A DNA stretch of 64,000 nucleotides from the NCBI GenBank assembly GCA_031553195.1, contig JAVBLV010000006.1, forward strand, positions 52,947 to 116,946. The letters run 5' to 3'. The stretch comes from JAVBLV01 sp031553195. Its GTDB lineage: Bacteria; Bacteroidota; Bacteroidia; Bacteroidales; P3. How positions within the stretch are numbered: the first letter of the stretch is position 1; each line of letters begins with the position of its first letter. A model generated the notes under the pieces. That model did no database searches. It had not been told where the DNA came from and was given only the letters and a program-made list of their open reading frames with translations. Made by a program: the position numbers and the translations under genes. This document shows, piece by piece, positions 36,067 through 44,608 of the stretch.

Positions 36067-37365
36067 TTACTTTTTAAAGAACCAGCCCGTATAAGCGACA
36101 GCTATTCCCAGCGTGTTTTCATTATTATAATTTCCGGCGTCTATTCGCCTCATGCTGTAGTCTAATTTCATAACTAAATTCGGCAGCATAAAGTAGTTCA
36201 ATCCGAAAGTAAGTAAATCTCTTTTGTAACGTGGATGCTCCTTCGCTCCTACTTCTACTGTTTCGGCGGTGTTATAATATTCATATCGCAAAAAGGGATA
36301 TAGCTTTTGTTTGGTATTGAAAAACGAAAGCACATTGTAGCCGACTTCGGCGGCATAAGTCAACGCCGACTCGGCAACATCGGTACACGGATAACCCGTT
36401 TTGGTAAAGTACCTTCTATTTATCAATGAAATATCTTTGGAATCGGAAAGAGCGCCATATACGACATTGGCGCGGGCAATTACATTGCATCCCATATACT
36501 GGGCATCGGAAGAAAAGATTCCGATTCTTCCGGTAACCCCTGTCATATTCTGCGGTTTGGTGGAATTCTTCGCCGTACTGTTGGCATAGTAACCCGATAC
36601 GCCGACGCGTAATCCTTTTACTCCCGAGTATTCTATTCTTCCGGCCAATGCAGGATTCGTCATTGTGGAAGTTTCAAACATGCCTTGTTTTCCGCTGCCT
36701 ACCCAATTTTCGGTAGAAAAGCCATTCGGATCTAATCCGTTAATCAACATAACGTTATAGTTGAAATCAAAAATCTTCCCTAAAACGGCAATTCCTGTTT
36801 CGTGCCAAGTGCAGGGCAGCATTGCCATTTCGCCTTCAGGGCGAGTAGTTGTAAAGAAAAATATGGGTTCATGATGCGCATTGGTAATGCCTACCGGCAC
36901 AATCATATGACCGACCCGTACATTGAAAGCATCCCAAAACCGTTTGGTTATATGGAGTTGCTCCAACATTATTTCTCCTCCTTTTTCTACTTCCATTTCA
37001 TATTCTCCGGCTTCGGCATATTCCAGTTCCATTGCCGAACCTGTGCCGCCGTATTCAATTTCCAACTCCGAACTTAAGATAATATCGTCCCTGAATTTAT
37101 AATCGCCGGCAAAAATAATGCGGGGCAAAGAAATATAACTGCGGTTGTCGCTGGGAGCTCCGGAAGGATCTTTGTAGCGGTTAGGGCCGTAATTCATGTG
37201 TTGAAAAAGGATTTCGCCATATCCGCCAAAACGGAATTTTTTAAATTCGGAAATTGTATCTTTGACGGGTTCCTGGGCATGAAGAAAAGAATTCAGCATG
37301 CAAAAAAATAAAAGAAATAGTAAAGATTTTGCTTTGGTAATATGTATGTGATTTTTTATTTGCAT
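36067..37365 (-). CDS. outer-membrane porin, first gene of the iron/cytochrome locus
   Basis: 432 residues with signal peptide (cleavage near LHAQ). Beta-barrel pattern throughout: FRFGGYGEILFQHMNYG at the start of the mature protein, SELEIEYGG, MLEQLHITKRFWDAFNVRVG, then HMIVPVGITNAHHEP, and an aromatic C-terminus (TGWFFKK). It resembles, but is not close to, the other porin at 31592. A Glu/Met-rich loop (AMELEYAEAGEYEMEVEKGG) is unusual and could bind metal (inference). It has a promoter of consensus spacing at 37386-37416 and is separated by 269 nt from imelysin. Confidence 0.85.
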   Translation of the reverse strand: MQIKNHIHITKAKSLLFLLFFCMLNSFLHAQEPVKDTISEFKKFRFGGYGEILFQHMNYGPNRYKDPSGAPSDNRSYISLPRIIFAGDYKFRDDIILSSELEIEYGGTGSAMELEYAEAGEYEMEVEKGGEIMLEQLHITKRFWDAFNVRVGHMIVPVGITNAHHEPIFFFTTTRPEGEMAMLPCTWHETGIAVLGKIFDFNYNVMLINGLDPNGFSTENWVGSGKQGMFETSTMTNPALAGRIEYSGVKGLRVGVSGYYANSTAKNSTKPQNMTGVTGRIGIFSSDAQYMGCNVIARANVVYGALSDSKDISLINRRYFTKTGYPCTDVAESALTYAAEVGYNVLSFFNTKQKLYPFLRYEYYNTAETVEVGAKEHPRYKRDLLTFGLNYFMLPNLVMKLDYSMRRIDAGNYNNENTLGIAVAYTGWFFKK

Positions 37366-37385
37366 AAGTATCTATTTTCAGTTTG

Positions 37386-37416
37386 CAAAATTAGTTTCGC
37401 AATGAAAATACCACAA
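37386..37416 (-). promoter_or_regulatory. promoter of the porin-imelysin-cytochrome locus
   Basis: On the minus strand, TTG (37414-37416), 20-nt spacer and TAATTTTG (37386-37393) match the Bacteroidota consensus exactly. The transcript should start near 37379, leaving a leader of only about 14 nt before the porin ATG. Confidence 0.75.
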
Positions 37417-37537
37417 TCGCAAGAAGTGGGTAAATTTCTTACTCTCTATTCAGGGGCAATACCTATAAAAGGTTATTTTGGGACAAATGTCCTCTTGAAT
37501 GTATTTGAATAGTATCTTTTCAACTATTCATTTCTCT

Positions 37538-37570
37538 AGTTAAGGCGTGACTTTAAATCACACCCTGACT
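37538..37570. repeat. 33-bp palindrome upstream of VanX-like gene
   Basis: Imperfect palindrome built from AGTTAAGGCGTGACTT and AAATCACACCCTGACT. The same palindrome (AGTCAGGGCATGACTT / AAGTCACGCCCTGACT) occurs at 62284-62316, also just upstream of a start codon. Confidence 0.75.
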
Positions 37571-37664
37571 TATTAATCATTCGCTTTGGCGTAACTTTAG
37601 TATCATGGTTATTTCAACCGAAGAAATAATAAGAACAGATATTCTTCCGTATTTTTGCAAGCGT

Positions 37665-38477
37665 ATGAAACACTTTAGTAAGATGTACTTTTTCAAAGAT
37701 CAATCATTTAGAATAAGAAAACGTTGTTTCTGTATTGCTTTGTCGATTACAAGCGTTTTATTTTTTATGTGTACGGAAAGTACTTCTTCTACAGAGGAAG
37801 AGGCAATGAGCGCTTCCAGTTCTTCGAAGGAAGATACTGCCGTCTTTTTTTCTGAGAATATTAAAGAGAACTCCGGCGAAATACTTCAATATTTGGGGGA
37901 TTTTCAATTAATCAATATAAAACAATTAGACAGCACATTTTTTGTGGATCTGAAATATGCTACTGAAGATAATTTTTCTCATCAGATATTATATGATAAC
38001 CTGAAAGAGGCTCTTCTTCATCCCGAAGCAGCCGGGAAACTGGCAAAAGCGCATGAATACTTAAAATCAGGAAATCCGAATTACCGTCTTCTTATCTACG
38101 ATGCCGCCCGTCCGGTAAGCGTTCAACGAAAAATGTGGGATATTGTAAAAGATTCACCCTTGAAAGCCTATGTGGCTAATCCTGATAATTATGGTTTACA
38201 TAATTACGGAGCGGCTGTAGATATTACTATTTGCGATGCGGAAGGAAATCCTTTGGATATGGGAACCCCTTTTGACTATTTCGGGCGCTTGGCGTCGGTA
38301 ACTCATGAACAAACTTTGCTGGAAGAAGGAAAACTTAGGCCGGAACAAGTGAAAAACCGCCGCCTGTTGAGAATGGTTATGCAACAAGCCGGATTTATTC
38401 CTATCGGAGGAGAATGGTGGCATTTTAACGCTTGCTCAAAGCAATATGCCAAAGAGCATTACGAGTTGATAGAATAA
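37665..38477 (+). CDS. VanX-like D-Ala-D-Ala dipeptidase (M15D), lipoprotein
   Basis: Zinc dipeptidase family that cleaves D-Ala-D-Ala, in most bacteria for peptidoglycan recycling rather than vancomycin resistance. Zinc ligands are visible in LHNYGAAVDIT (His and Asp) and EWWHFN (catalytic Glu, then His); the substrate Arg is in YDAARPVSVQ. An N-terminal signal with VLFFMC suggests a lipoprotein. I prefer the ATG at 37665 (270 residues): an upstream ATG at 37605 sits at the expected transcript start next to a -7-like TAACTTTA (37592-37599). The ATG at 37683 is also possible. No vanA/vanH-like genes are nearby. Confidence 0.88.
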   Translation: MKHFSKMYFFKDQSFRIRKRCFCIALSITSVLFFMCTESTSSTEEEAMSASSSSKEDTAVFFSENIKENSGEILQYLGDFQLINIKQLDSTFFVDLKYATEDNFSHQILYDNLKEALLHPEAAGKLAKAHEYLKSGNPNYRLLIYDAARPVSVQRKMWDIVKDSPLKAYVANPDNYGLHNYGAAVDITICDAEGNPLDMGTPFDYFGRLASVTHEQTLLEEGKLRPEQVKNRRLLRMVMQQAGFIPIGGEWWHFNACSKQYAKEHYELIE

Positions 38478-38558
38478 CCGGACTTTCATTCCGCATCATT
38501 CAATAATTTATCGTTTGGTTATATCTGATATATAATCTTGTTTAAGTCTCCCCTATTT

Positions 38559-38594
38559 CTTAGTAGCTGTTTAAAAATTTAAACAGCTACTAAG
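38559..38594. mobile_element. minimal palindromic derivative of the ~160-bp element
   Basis: Perfect 17-bp inverted repeat CTTAGTAGCTGTTTAAA with only two bases between the arms; the core TGTTTAAA is the end sequence of the ~160-bp element. It lies between two convergent genes and could double as a weak terminator. Confidence 0.65.
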
Positions 38595-38720
38595 ACAAAA
38601 CGGCAATAGCCGAACCTGGAAATTCCAATTGTGATTTAGAGGTAAGATGGACTTTTTGTACAGCCTCTTCCTCATTTTATTTGTCAAATGTTCATTTCAT
38701 TAAGTCCGCGATAGGATAAA

Positions 38721-39989
38721 TTAAATCAAACCGGTTCTTGAAGCGTCCTGACGGACAAAAATAAACAACAGAATTGTAAACGCCCACAATGAAGATCCTC
38801 CATAACTTAAAAACGGCAAGGGAATTCCGATTACAGGCAATAATCCGATTGTCATACCTATATTTACAAAAAAATGCATAAAAAGGATGGATGCAACACA
38901 GTAACCATATATGCGGGCAAATACCGAACGCTGACGTTCTGCCATAGAAATAAGGCGGATAAATAAAATGATGTAAAGTGAAATTAAGACAAGGCTTCCA
39001 ACAAAACCCCATTCTTCCCCGACTGTACAAAAAATAAAGTCTGTTGATTGTTCAGGAACAAAATTATACTTGGTTTGAGTGCCTTCCATAAAACCTTTTC
39101 CAAACAATCCACCTGATCCGATGGCGATCTTGGATTGATTTACATTATATCCAACGCCTTGCAAATCATTAGTTTTTCCTAAAAGCACATCTATTCTTTC
39201 TCTTTGATGAGGCGCCAAAATCTTATCATAAGCCAAATCAACACAAAACACAAATCCGCAAATCATCGCCCAAATACCCATTAAATTTAATATTGTTTTT
39301 AGATTGCGTTTGATAAAGAAACTGAAAATGAATAGTCCCGCAAAAGCGATTCCCATTACTATATATTGGTTTATCAACAGTGTAAGGATAAATAAAAGAA
39401 TGGCTATAAATGGGAATAGCAGAATATTTCCTGATAAACCCTCGCGGAACAAGACCAATACAAAAACGCAGAAAACCAAAGCAGAACCTGTATCGTTCTG
39501 TAATAAAACCAAGATAGCAGGAATTAGGATAATTGCAAAAGAAATTATTTTGGTCCGGGTTTCTTTTATATTAATATCAGTCGAACTTAGAAATTTAGCT
39601 AATGCTAAAGCCGTAGCAAATTTAGCAAACTCCGAAGGTTGGATGCCAAAATCTCCTATGCCAAACCATGATTTGGCTCCTTTGGTGGCGGTGGCCGTGA
39701 CTAGAATAGCCATCAGTAATAATAAAAAGAAACCGTAAAGCGTGTAAGATGTTTGCGTAAAAAATTTAGGATCTATAACCAATATGAAAATAGCCAGCAA
39801 CACCGAACTTACAATCCAAATTAATTGTTTTCCATATAATTGACTAAAGTCCAAAATGCTTCCATGGGCTTCGTCGTATACGGCTGCGTAAATGTTAAGC
39901 CATCCAAACAAAATCAAGATTAGGTAAATAATAATGGTTACCCAATCCAGACTCGCAAGCACGCTTTTCTTTTTTATTGCAACGCTCAT
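38721..39989 (-). CDS. rodA: rod-shape SEDS glycosyltransferase RodA
   Basis: Peptidoglycan polymerase of the elongasome, 422 residues, about ten transmembrane helices. Conserved segments: GAKSWFGIGDFGIQPSEFAK (lipid II site region), LLQNDTGSALVF and LPFLSYGGSSLWAF. Its ATG overlaps the stop of mrdA by 4 nt (ATGA), so the two are translationally coupled and form the RodA-PBP2 pair. mreB, mreC and mreD, usually directly upstream in Bacteroidota, are not here. Confidence 0.96.
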   Translation of the reverse strand: MSVAIKKKSVLASLDWVTIIIYLILILFGWLNIYAAVYDEAHGSILDFSQLYGKQLIWIVSSVLLAIFILVIDPKFFTQTSYTLYGFFLLLLMAILVTATATKGAKSWFGIGDFGIQPSEFAKFATALALAKFLSSTDINIKETRTKIISFAIILIPAILVLLQNDTGSALVFCVFVLVLFREGLSGNILLFPFIAILLFILTLLINQYIVMGIAFAGLFIFSFFIKRNLKTILNLMGIWAMICGFVFCVDLAYDKILAPHQRERIDVLLGKTNDLQGVGYNVNQSKIAIGSGGLFGKGFMEGTQTKYNFVPEQSTDFIFCTVGEEWGFVGSLVLISLYIILFIRLISMAERQRSVFARIYGYCVASILFMHFFVNIGMTIGLLPVIGIPLPFLSYGGSSLWAFTILLFIFVRQDASRTGLI

Positions 39990-41830
39990 TTCTTTTTTTT
40001 GTTGATTCTAACTAACGGAAGCGGTTGACAAGGGTTTGTTTCTATAACATTTTTTTCCACTTCTTTTCTCAATACCTCTCCTCTTATGTACTTTTCAATC
40101 ATTAAGCTAGCAATAGGCGCCGCCCACGTGCCTCCGAAACCTGCATTTTCAACATATACGGATATGGCAATTTTGGGATTGTCCATGGGAGCAAAAGCAA
40201 TAAAAACCGAATGGTCGACGCCGATATTTTCCGCTGTTCCGGTTTTTCCGCAAACCACTATATTCGAAATTCTTGCGCGGCTTCCCGTTCCTCCCGCCTC
40301 ATGAACGACATCATACATTCCCTGGGCTGCAATATTGAAAAAATGCTCGCTGATATGTGTATAATTTTTAGTTTGGAATTCAGGATTTTTCTCGTTTTTA
40401 TTGCCCCAGGATCTTACTAAATGGGGAGTATAATAAAATCCTCTATTGGCTACAGTTGCGGCAAAATTGGCCATTTGCAAAGGAATTACCTCTACTTCTC
40501 CTTGCCCTATGCTTAATGAACGTATTGTCCAAAAGTTCCAACGATTGGCTCCATACCACCGGTTATAAAATGCAGTATCCGGAATGCGACCTTTTTTCAC
40601 ATCCGGCAAATCTATCGAAAGACGCTTTCCAAATCCAAAGCGCAACATATAACTGCGCCAAACGCTTAGTCCGTATTGGCTGTCGATATTCGTTGCATTG
40701 TATTTGTGTTGTATAATAATACGTTTGAATACTTGTTGGAAATAAGGATTACAAGACATCTTAATAGCGCTTTCGACATTGGCAGCCGAAGGGTGATTGT
40801 GACAACCCACCAAAGATTTATCGCAAGCAAATCCGGTATTATCATGGATAACGCCCAGCTCTAAAGCCGTCATCGCTTGGGCGATTTTAAAAATAGAACC
40901 GGGCGGATAAGAAGCCATTAAAGCCCTGTTAAAAAGAGGTTTGCCAATGTCCGTAGCCAGTTTTACATAATTGCTTCCGCGTACGCGGCCTACTAATAAA
41001 TTCGGATCATAATATGGCGCGGAAACAAAGGCTAGCACTTCTCCTGTCGAAGGTTCTATGGCTACGATACTTCCTCTTTTATTATGCATTAATTGTTCTG
41101 CATATTCCTGTAATCCCATATCGATGGTCGAGTACAGATTTTCGCCGGCAACGGCCGCCGTATCGTACATTCCGTTGCGGAACGGACCTTTTTCGCGGTT
41201 ATGCACGTCGACCATTATTATTTTCGATCCTTTTTTCCCTCTCAAGACATTTTCGTAAGATTTTTCTAATCCGCTTTTCCCGATATAATCGCCTTGAACA
41301 TAATACGAATTTTGCTGAATGTCGAATCCATTTACTTCGCCGATGTAACCCAACACATGCGCGGCAATTGACTTGGGATATCTTCGAAGCGAACGCGATT
41401 GAACGTAGAACCCTTTGAACCGGTATAACTTTTCTTGCAAAGGGCCGAAGTCCTCTTTTGAAATCTGCTTTTCAAAGATGGAAGGCGCGTATGTTGAATA
41501 ATTCCGGGCTTTTTCCATCCTTTTTTCAAAATCGCTTCTGGTAATTCCAACCAATTGACAAAACAAAAGAGTGTCAATCCCTTTTACTTGCCGGGGAACA
41601 ACCACTAAATCATAAACAGCCTCGTTGTAAACCAGCAATTTTCCATTTCTGTCGTAAACAAGTCCTCTGGCCGGATATTGGGTAATAAACCGGAGCACGT
41701 TTTGATTAGCCTTGGCCGTATAACTATCATCGAGCGCTTGCAGGAAAAGCAAGCGAACAACATATATGGCGCCTATCATTAGAAAGATGGCTTTTATTAT
41801 ATATTGTCTGTTAACGTAAGATTTCTTCAT
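39986..41830 (-). CDS. mrdA: penicillin-binding protein 2 (elongasome transpeptidase)
   Basis: 614-residue class B PBP: one N-terminal membrane helix (about 12-30), a dimerisation/pedestal domain with RGLVYDRNGKLLVYNE, and a transpeptidase domain with catalytic motifs SIFK (in YPPGSIFKIAQ), SCN (in MSCNPYFQ) and KTGT (in VVCGKTGTAEN). It crosslinks peptidoglycan during cell elongation with RodA, whose gene overlaps its 3' end. Its promoter appears to be at 42227-42257, and a ~160-bp element lies in the leader. Confidence 0.96.
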   Translation of the reverse strand: MKKSYVNRQYIIKAIFLMIGAIYVVRLLFLQALDDSYTAKANQNVLRFITQYPARGLVYDRNGKLLVYNEAVYDLVVVPRQVKGIDTLLFCQLVGITRSDFEKRMEKARNYSTYAPSIFEKQISKEDFGPLQEKLYRFKGFYVQSRSLRRYPKSIAAHVLGYIGEVNGFDIQQNSYYVQGDYIGKSGLEKSYENVLRGKKGSKIIMVDVHNREKGPFRNGMYDTAAVAGENLYSTIDMGLQEYAEQLMHNKRGSIVAIEPSTGEVLAFVSAPYYDPNLLVGRVRGSNYVKLATDIGKPLFNRALMASYPPGSIFKIAQAMTALELGVIHDNTGFACDKSLVGCHNHPSAANVESAIKMSCNPYFQQVFKRIIIQHKYNATNIDSQYGLSVWRSYMLRFGFGKRLSIDLPDVKKGRIPDTAFYNRWYGANRWNFWTIRSLSIGQGEVEVIPLQMANFAATVANRGFYYTPHLVRSWGNKNEKNPEFQTKNYTHISEHFFNIAAQGMYDVVHEAGGTGSRARISNIVVCGKTGTAENIGVDHSVFIAFAPMDNPKIAISVYVENAGFGGTWAAPIASLMIEKYIRGEVLRKEVEKNVIETNPCQPLPLVRINKKKK

Positions 41831-41917
41831 TAAACTTAGATGCCCGACGCGATAAATGAATTATTGGTAATTTTGTATCTACAATTTGATACTGCTTTTG
41901 GCAAGCGTTTTTCTAAG

Positions 41918-42075
41918 AGGTTGTTTAATTTTTTATGGAAAAGATTTTGAGAGATAAAAATAACGATTTTGCAGGCGGGATTTTTCAAGAATAGTGGATC
42001 TATTTGGTAAAAATTCCGACAAAAAAGAGCATTTTTAGACTCAAAATACTTCATAGAAAAATTTTTAAACAACCT
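41918..42075 (-). mobile_element. ~160-bp inverted-repeat element, copy A
   Basis: 158 bp starting AGGTTGTTTAA and ending TTAAACAACCT. The interior matches copies B (49515), C (59782), D (60899) and E (63575). On the minus strand it contains an open frame with MKYFESKNALFCRNFYQ. It lies between the mrdA promoter and the mrdA start codon. Confidence 0.85.
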
Positions 42076-42226
42076 AAAACGTCGAAAATGGTTCTTGATT
42101 TAAAAATAAGGACATGTTCTTATTGATAAGGATAAAATTCTCCCTATCATAATTGCGTTGCATTATATAGCTTTTTACCTAAGAACCAGATATTAGATCT
42201 TTCAGAAAAAAATCCAAAAAGAATAG

Positions 42227-42257
42227 CAAAGGTACTTAATTCCATACATATTATCAA
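42227..42257 (-). promoter_or_regulatory. promoter pointing to mrdA-rodA
   Basis: On the minus strand TTG (42255-42257), 20-nt spacer, TACCTTTG (42227-42234) is an exact consensus match. The TTG overlaps the ATG of the divergent LuxE-like gene. The leader to mrdA would be about 390 nt and contains element copy A. Confidence 0.7.
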
Positions 42258-43252
42258 TGCAAGACCTTAAGACCCTTCAAGAAAAAATATTCTCGATACG
42301 GAATGAGAATGATTTTGGACAAATTGCATTGGAAGTCTTTCGTTTCCAATACAAAAATAATCTTGTGTACAAAAGTTTCGTACAACATTTAAATCTTTTG
42401 CCGGAAAAAATCCGGCATTGGACGCAAATACCGTTTCTTCCCATTGAATTTTTTAAAACCCACCGCGTTCAAAGTTTTAAAGGGAATGCAAAACATTTTT
42501 TTGCAAGTAGCGGAACAACAGGAATTAATACGAGTAAGCATTATATTGCCGATTTTTCCATTTATGAGAAGAGTTTTTTGAAAGGTTTTGAGTTATTCTG
42601 GAGAAATCCACAGGAATATGTTATTCTTGCATTATTGCCCAACTATCTGGAGCAACGGCATTCCTCGCTTGTATATATGATTTCGAGGCTTATACGAGAA
42701 AGCCAATATAAAAAAAGCGGATTTTACAAAACTGTCGATGCAAATCTGATTAACTGTATACGTGAATCGGGAGAATTAAAAAACAGGCGTTTATTGTTGT
42801 TTGGAGTAACGTATTCTTTATTGGATCTAATTGAAAAAGAAACATTTCATTTGCCGAACGCCATTATTTTTGAAACGGGAGGAATGAAGGGTCGCAGGAA
42901 AGAGATGATAAGGGAAGAACTTCACTCTATTCTGTGCAAAGGTTTTGGCGTAAGTCAGATTGCATCCGAGTATGGCATGACGGAATTATTTTCACAAGCA
43001 TATTCATCGGGAAACGGAATTTTTACAACGCCCCCATGGATGAAAATTCGCATAAGAGAAATTAACGACCCTTTTCATTTTGCCGGTTTTCAGCAAACGG
43101 GAGGAATTTCGGTAATGGATCTGGCCAATCTGTATAGCTGCTCTTTCATAGCCACTCAGGATTTAGGCAAGCAATACATCGATGGAAGTTTTGAAATCTT
43201 GGGAAGGTTTGACAATAGCGAAATCAGGGGATGTAATTTATTAGCGTTATGA
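42257..43252 (+). CDS. LuxE/PaaK-like acyl-protein synthetase family protein
   Basis: 331 residues, no signal peptide. AMP-binding-like motif FASSGTTGINTSKHY (residues 82-96), a central IIFETGGMKGRRKEM segment and YGMTELFSQAYSSG are characteristic of the LuxE acyl-protein synthetase branch of adenylating enzymes. In Bacteroidota this gene type is usually found without lux genes; the natural acyl substrate is unknown. It is divergent from mrdA, and the opposing promoter overlaps its start codon. No strong promoter of its own was identified. Confidence 0.85.
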   Translation: MQDLKTLQEKIFSIRNENDFGQIALEVFRFQYKNNLVYKSFVQHLNLLPEKIRHWTQIPFLPIEFFKTHRVQSFKGNAKHFFASSGTTGINTSKHYIADFSIYEKSFLKGFELFWRNPQEYVILALLPNYLEQRHSSLVYMISRLIRESQYKKSGFYKTVDANLINCIRESGELKNRRLLLFGVTYSLLDLIEKETFHLPNAIIFETGGMKGRRKEMIREELHSILCKGFGVSQIASEYGMTELFSQAYSSGNGIFTTPPWMKIRIREINDPFHFAGFQQTGGISVMDLANLYSCSFIATQDLGKQYIDGSFEILGRFDNSEIRGCNLLAL

Positions 43253-43278
43253 TTTTTCTATTTTCGATCCTGAGCTAA

Positions 43279-43446
43279 AATAATTATTTATGCGTAACTT
43301 TGCAAAGGTTGCGCTCATTGGGTGCAGATTACGTAGACAGCTTATTTTCACAGAATAATTCTGAATTTGGAGAAAGTATCTTTGTCCAATCCGGCGCATA
43401 CAAAACAGTTCTTTTGGAGAAACAAAAAACCTCGTCAGTAGAATAA
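43279..43446 (+). pseudogene. possible gene remnant without start codon
   Basis: An open frame of 55 codons between two stops with protein-like composition (GADYVDSLFSQNNSEFG, then ESIFVQSGAYKTVLLEKQK) but no ATG; only TTG codons could start it. A -7-like TAACTTTG lies at 43295-43302. It may be the tail of a lost gene or chance. I do not recognise it. Confidence 0.2.
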
Positions 43447-43599
43447 TTTCTAAAAAAACAAATTATAATAAAGAATAAAAAGGGAGTAAGGAAATGGTAA
43501 ATTTTGAGATTGAGCATTTATAATGTTTAAAAATTTCTAAAGTCAGAAGGAGAATTGAGAGAGTTAGCAACTAGTAACGAGGAATGAGGAATCAATAAA

Positions 43600-43685
43600 C
43601 ACAAACTTTAAGCCATAAGCTATAAACCATTTTATTCAATTATTCGATAATTCAATGATTCAATAAGGTCAAACATTTTCAACTA
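43600..43685 (-). repeat. ~75-bp AT-rich intergenic repeat, copy 3 (inverted)
   Basis: Reverse complement of the phrase at 15433 and 17640: agttgaaaatgtttgacc, then attgaattatcgaataatt, then aaaatggtttatagcttat. It is upstream of the FKBP gene; the preceding 43447-43599 is AT-rich filler with similar words (gaggaatgaggaatcaa). Confidence 0.7.
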
Positions 43686-43710
43686 AAAAACAAAATTTAA
43701 AAATAAACAC

Positions 43711-44550
43711 ATGAAACGTATCTTACCGTGCTTATTCGCCATTGCTATTGCTATTACAGCTTATGGCGTTGAAAAAAAAGATGATTTTAAAACGTCTCCT
43801 GAAGGAGTAAAATACAAAATATTAAAAGCAAATCCCAAAGGACGATTGCCTATCGCCGGCGATATTATTTTAGTAACCAGCAAATTAAAAATTAATGATA
43901 GTCTAATTTCTGAAAATAACACTCCATCCCCTATGCCGGTTAGCGAACCTGAAAAGAAAGGAGATGTGAATCAGGCTCTTTTGATGATGCATGAAGGGGA
44001 ATCAATAACTTTTGCTTTCGATCCTAAAGTTTTTATCGGAGACGAGCTTCCTCCTTTTATTAAAGAAACCGACATTATTTATTTAACCGTCGATTTAATA
44101 AAAGTTCAGTCGGTAGCGGAATACGAAGCTGAGAAAGTTGAAAAGGAAAGGAAATTGTTAGAACAGGAAAGTGCGATACTTGAGAAATACATAAAAGAAA
44201 ATAATATTTCCGCAAAGAAAACGTCCAGCGGGTTGTTTATCTCCGTTTTGAAAGAAGGAACAGGGAAAACCCCTGAAGCGGGTTCTAAAGTAAAAGTACA
44301 TTATACGGGGAAATTACTTAACGGATCTAAATTTGACAGTTCTGTGGATAGAGGAGAACCTTTCGAATTCCAAGTTGGAATCGGACAAGTTATTCAGGGA
44401 TGGGACGAAGGAATCATGACAATGAAAACGGGCGAAAAAGCTGTTTTCTTAATTCCTTCTTCATTGGCTTATGGGGAACGCGACTTGGGTGTTATTCCGG
44501 CAAACAGCCCTTTGATTTTCGAAGTAGAAATGATCAGCATAGGCGAATAA
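43711..44550 (+). CDS. FKBP-type peptidyl-prolyl cis-trans isomerase, exported
   Basis: 279 residues with a signal peptide (cleavage near AYG). The C-terminal FKBP domain (about 170-279) is complete: VKVHYTGKLLNGSKFDSS, then PFEFQVGIGQVIQGWDEGI, LIPSSLAYGER and ANSPLIFEVEMI hold the aromatic and Asp residues of the active site. The N-terminal half (about 28-135) looks like a second, degenerate FKBP-like domain, and a charged helix (135-170) links them. It should assist folding of envelope proteins. parE begins 58 nt downstream on the same strand, probably co-transcribed. Confidence 0.92.
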   Translation: MKRILPCLFAIAIAITAYGVEKKDDFKTSPEGVKYKILKANPKGRLPIAGDIILVTSKLKINDSLISENNTPSPMPVSEPEKKGDVNQALLMMHEGESITFAFDPKVFIGDELPPFIKETDIIYLTVDLIKVQSVAEYEAEKVEKERKLLEQESAILEKYIKENNISAKKTSSGLFISVLKEGTGKTPEAGSKVKVHYTGKLLNGSKFDSSVDRGEPFEFQVGIGQVIQGWDEGIMTMKTGEKAVFLIPSSLAYGERDLGVIPANSPLIFEVEMISIGE

Positions 44551-44608
44551 CAAACGATTTTTCAAAATTTGTTCCACGTAAATTTATTGTTTTTGACAGG
44601 AGAGAAAA

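Noticed and set aside
37665..38477. Vancomycin resistance gene
   Set aside because: The VanX-like fold alone does not indicate resistance; no vanA or vanH homologues are nearby and the protein has an export signal.
41836..42072. Annotating the frames in the ~160-bp elements as genes
   Set aside because: They run into the terminal inverted repeats, have no consensus promoter of their own, and occur in repeated elements. Reported as a finding instead.
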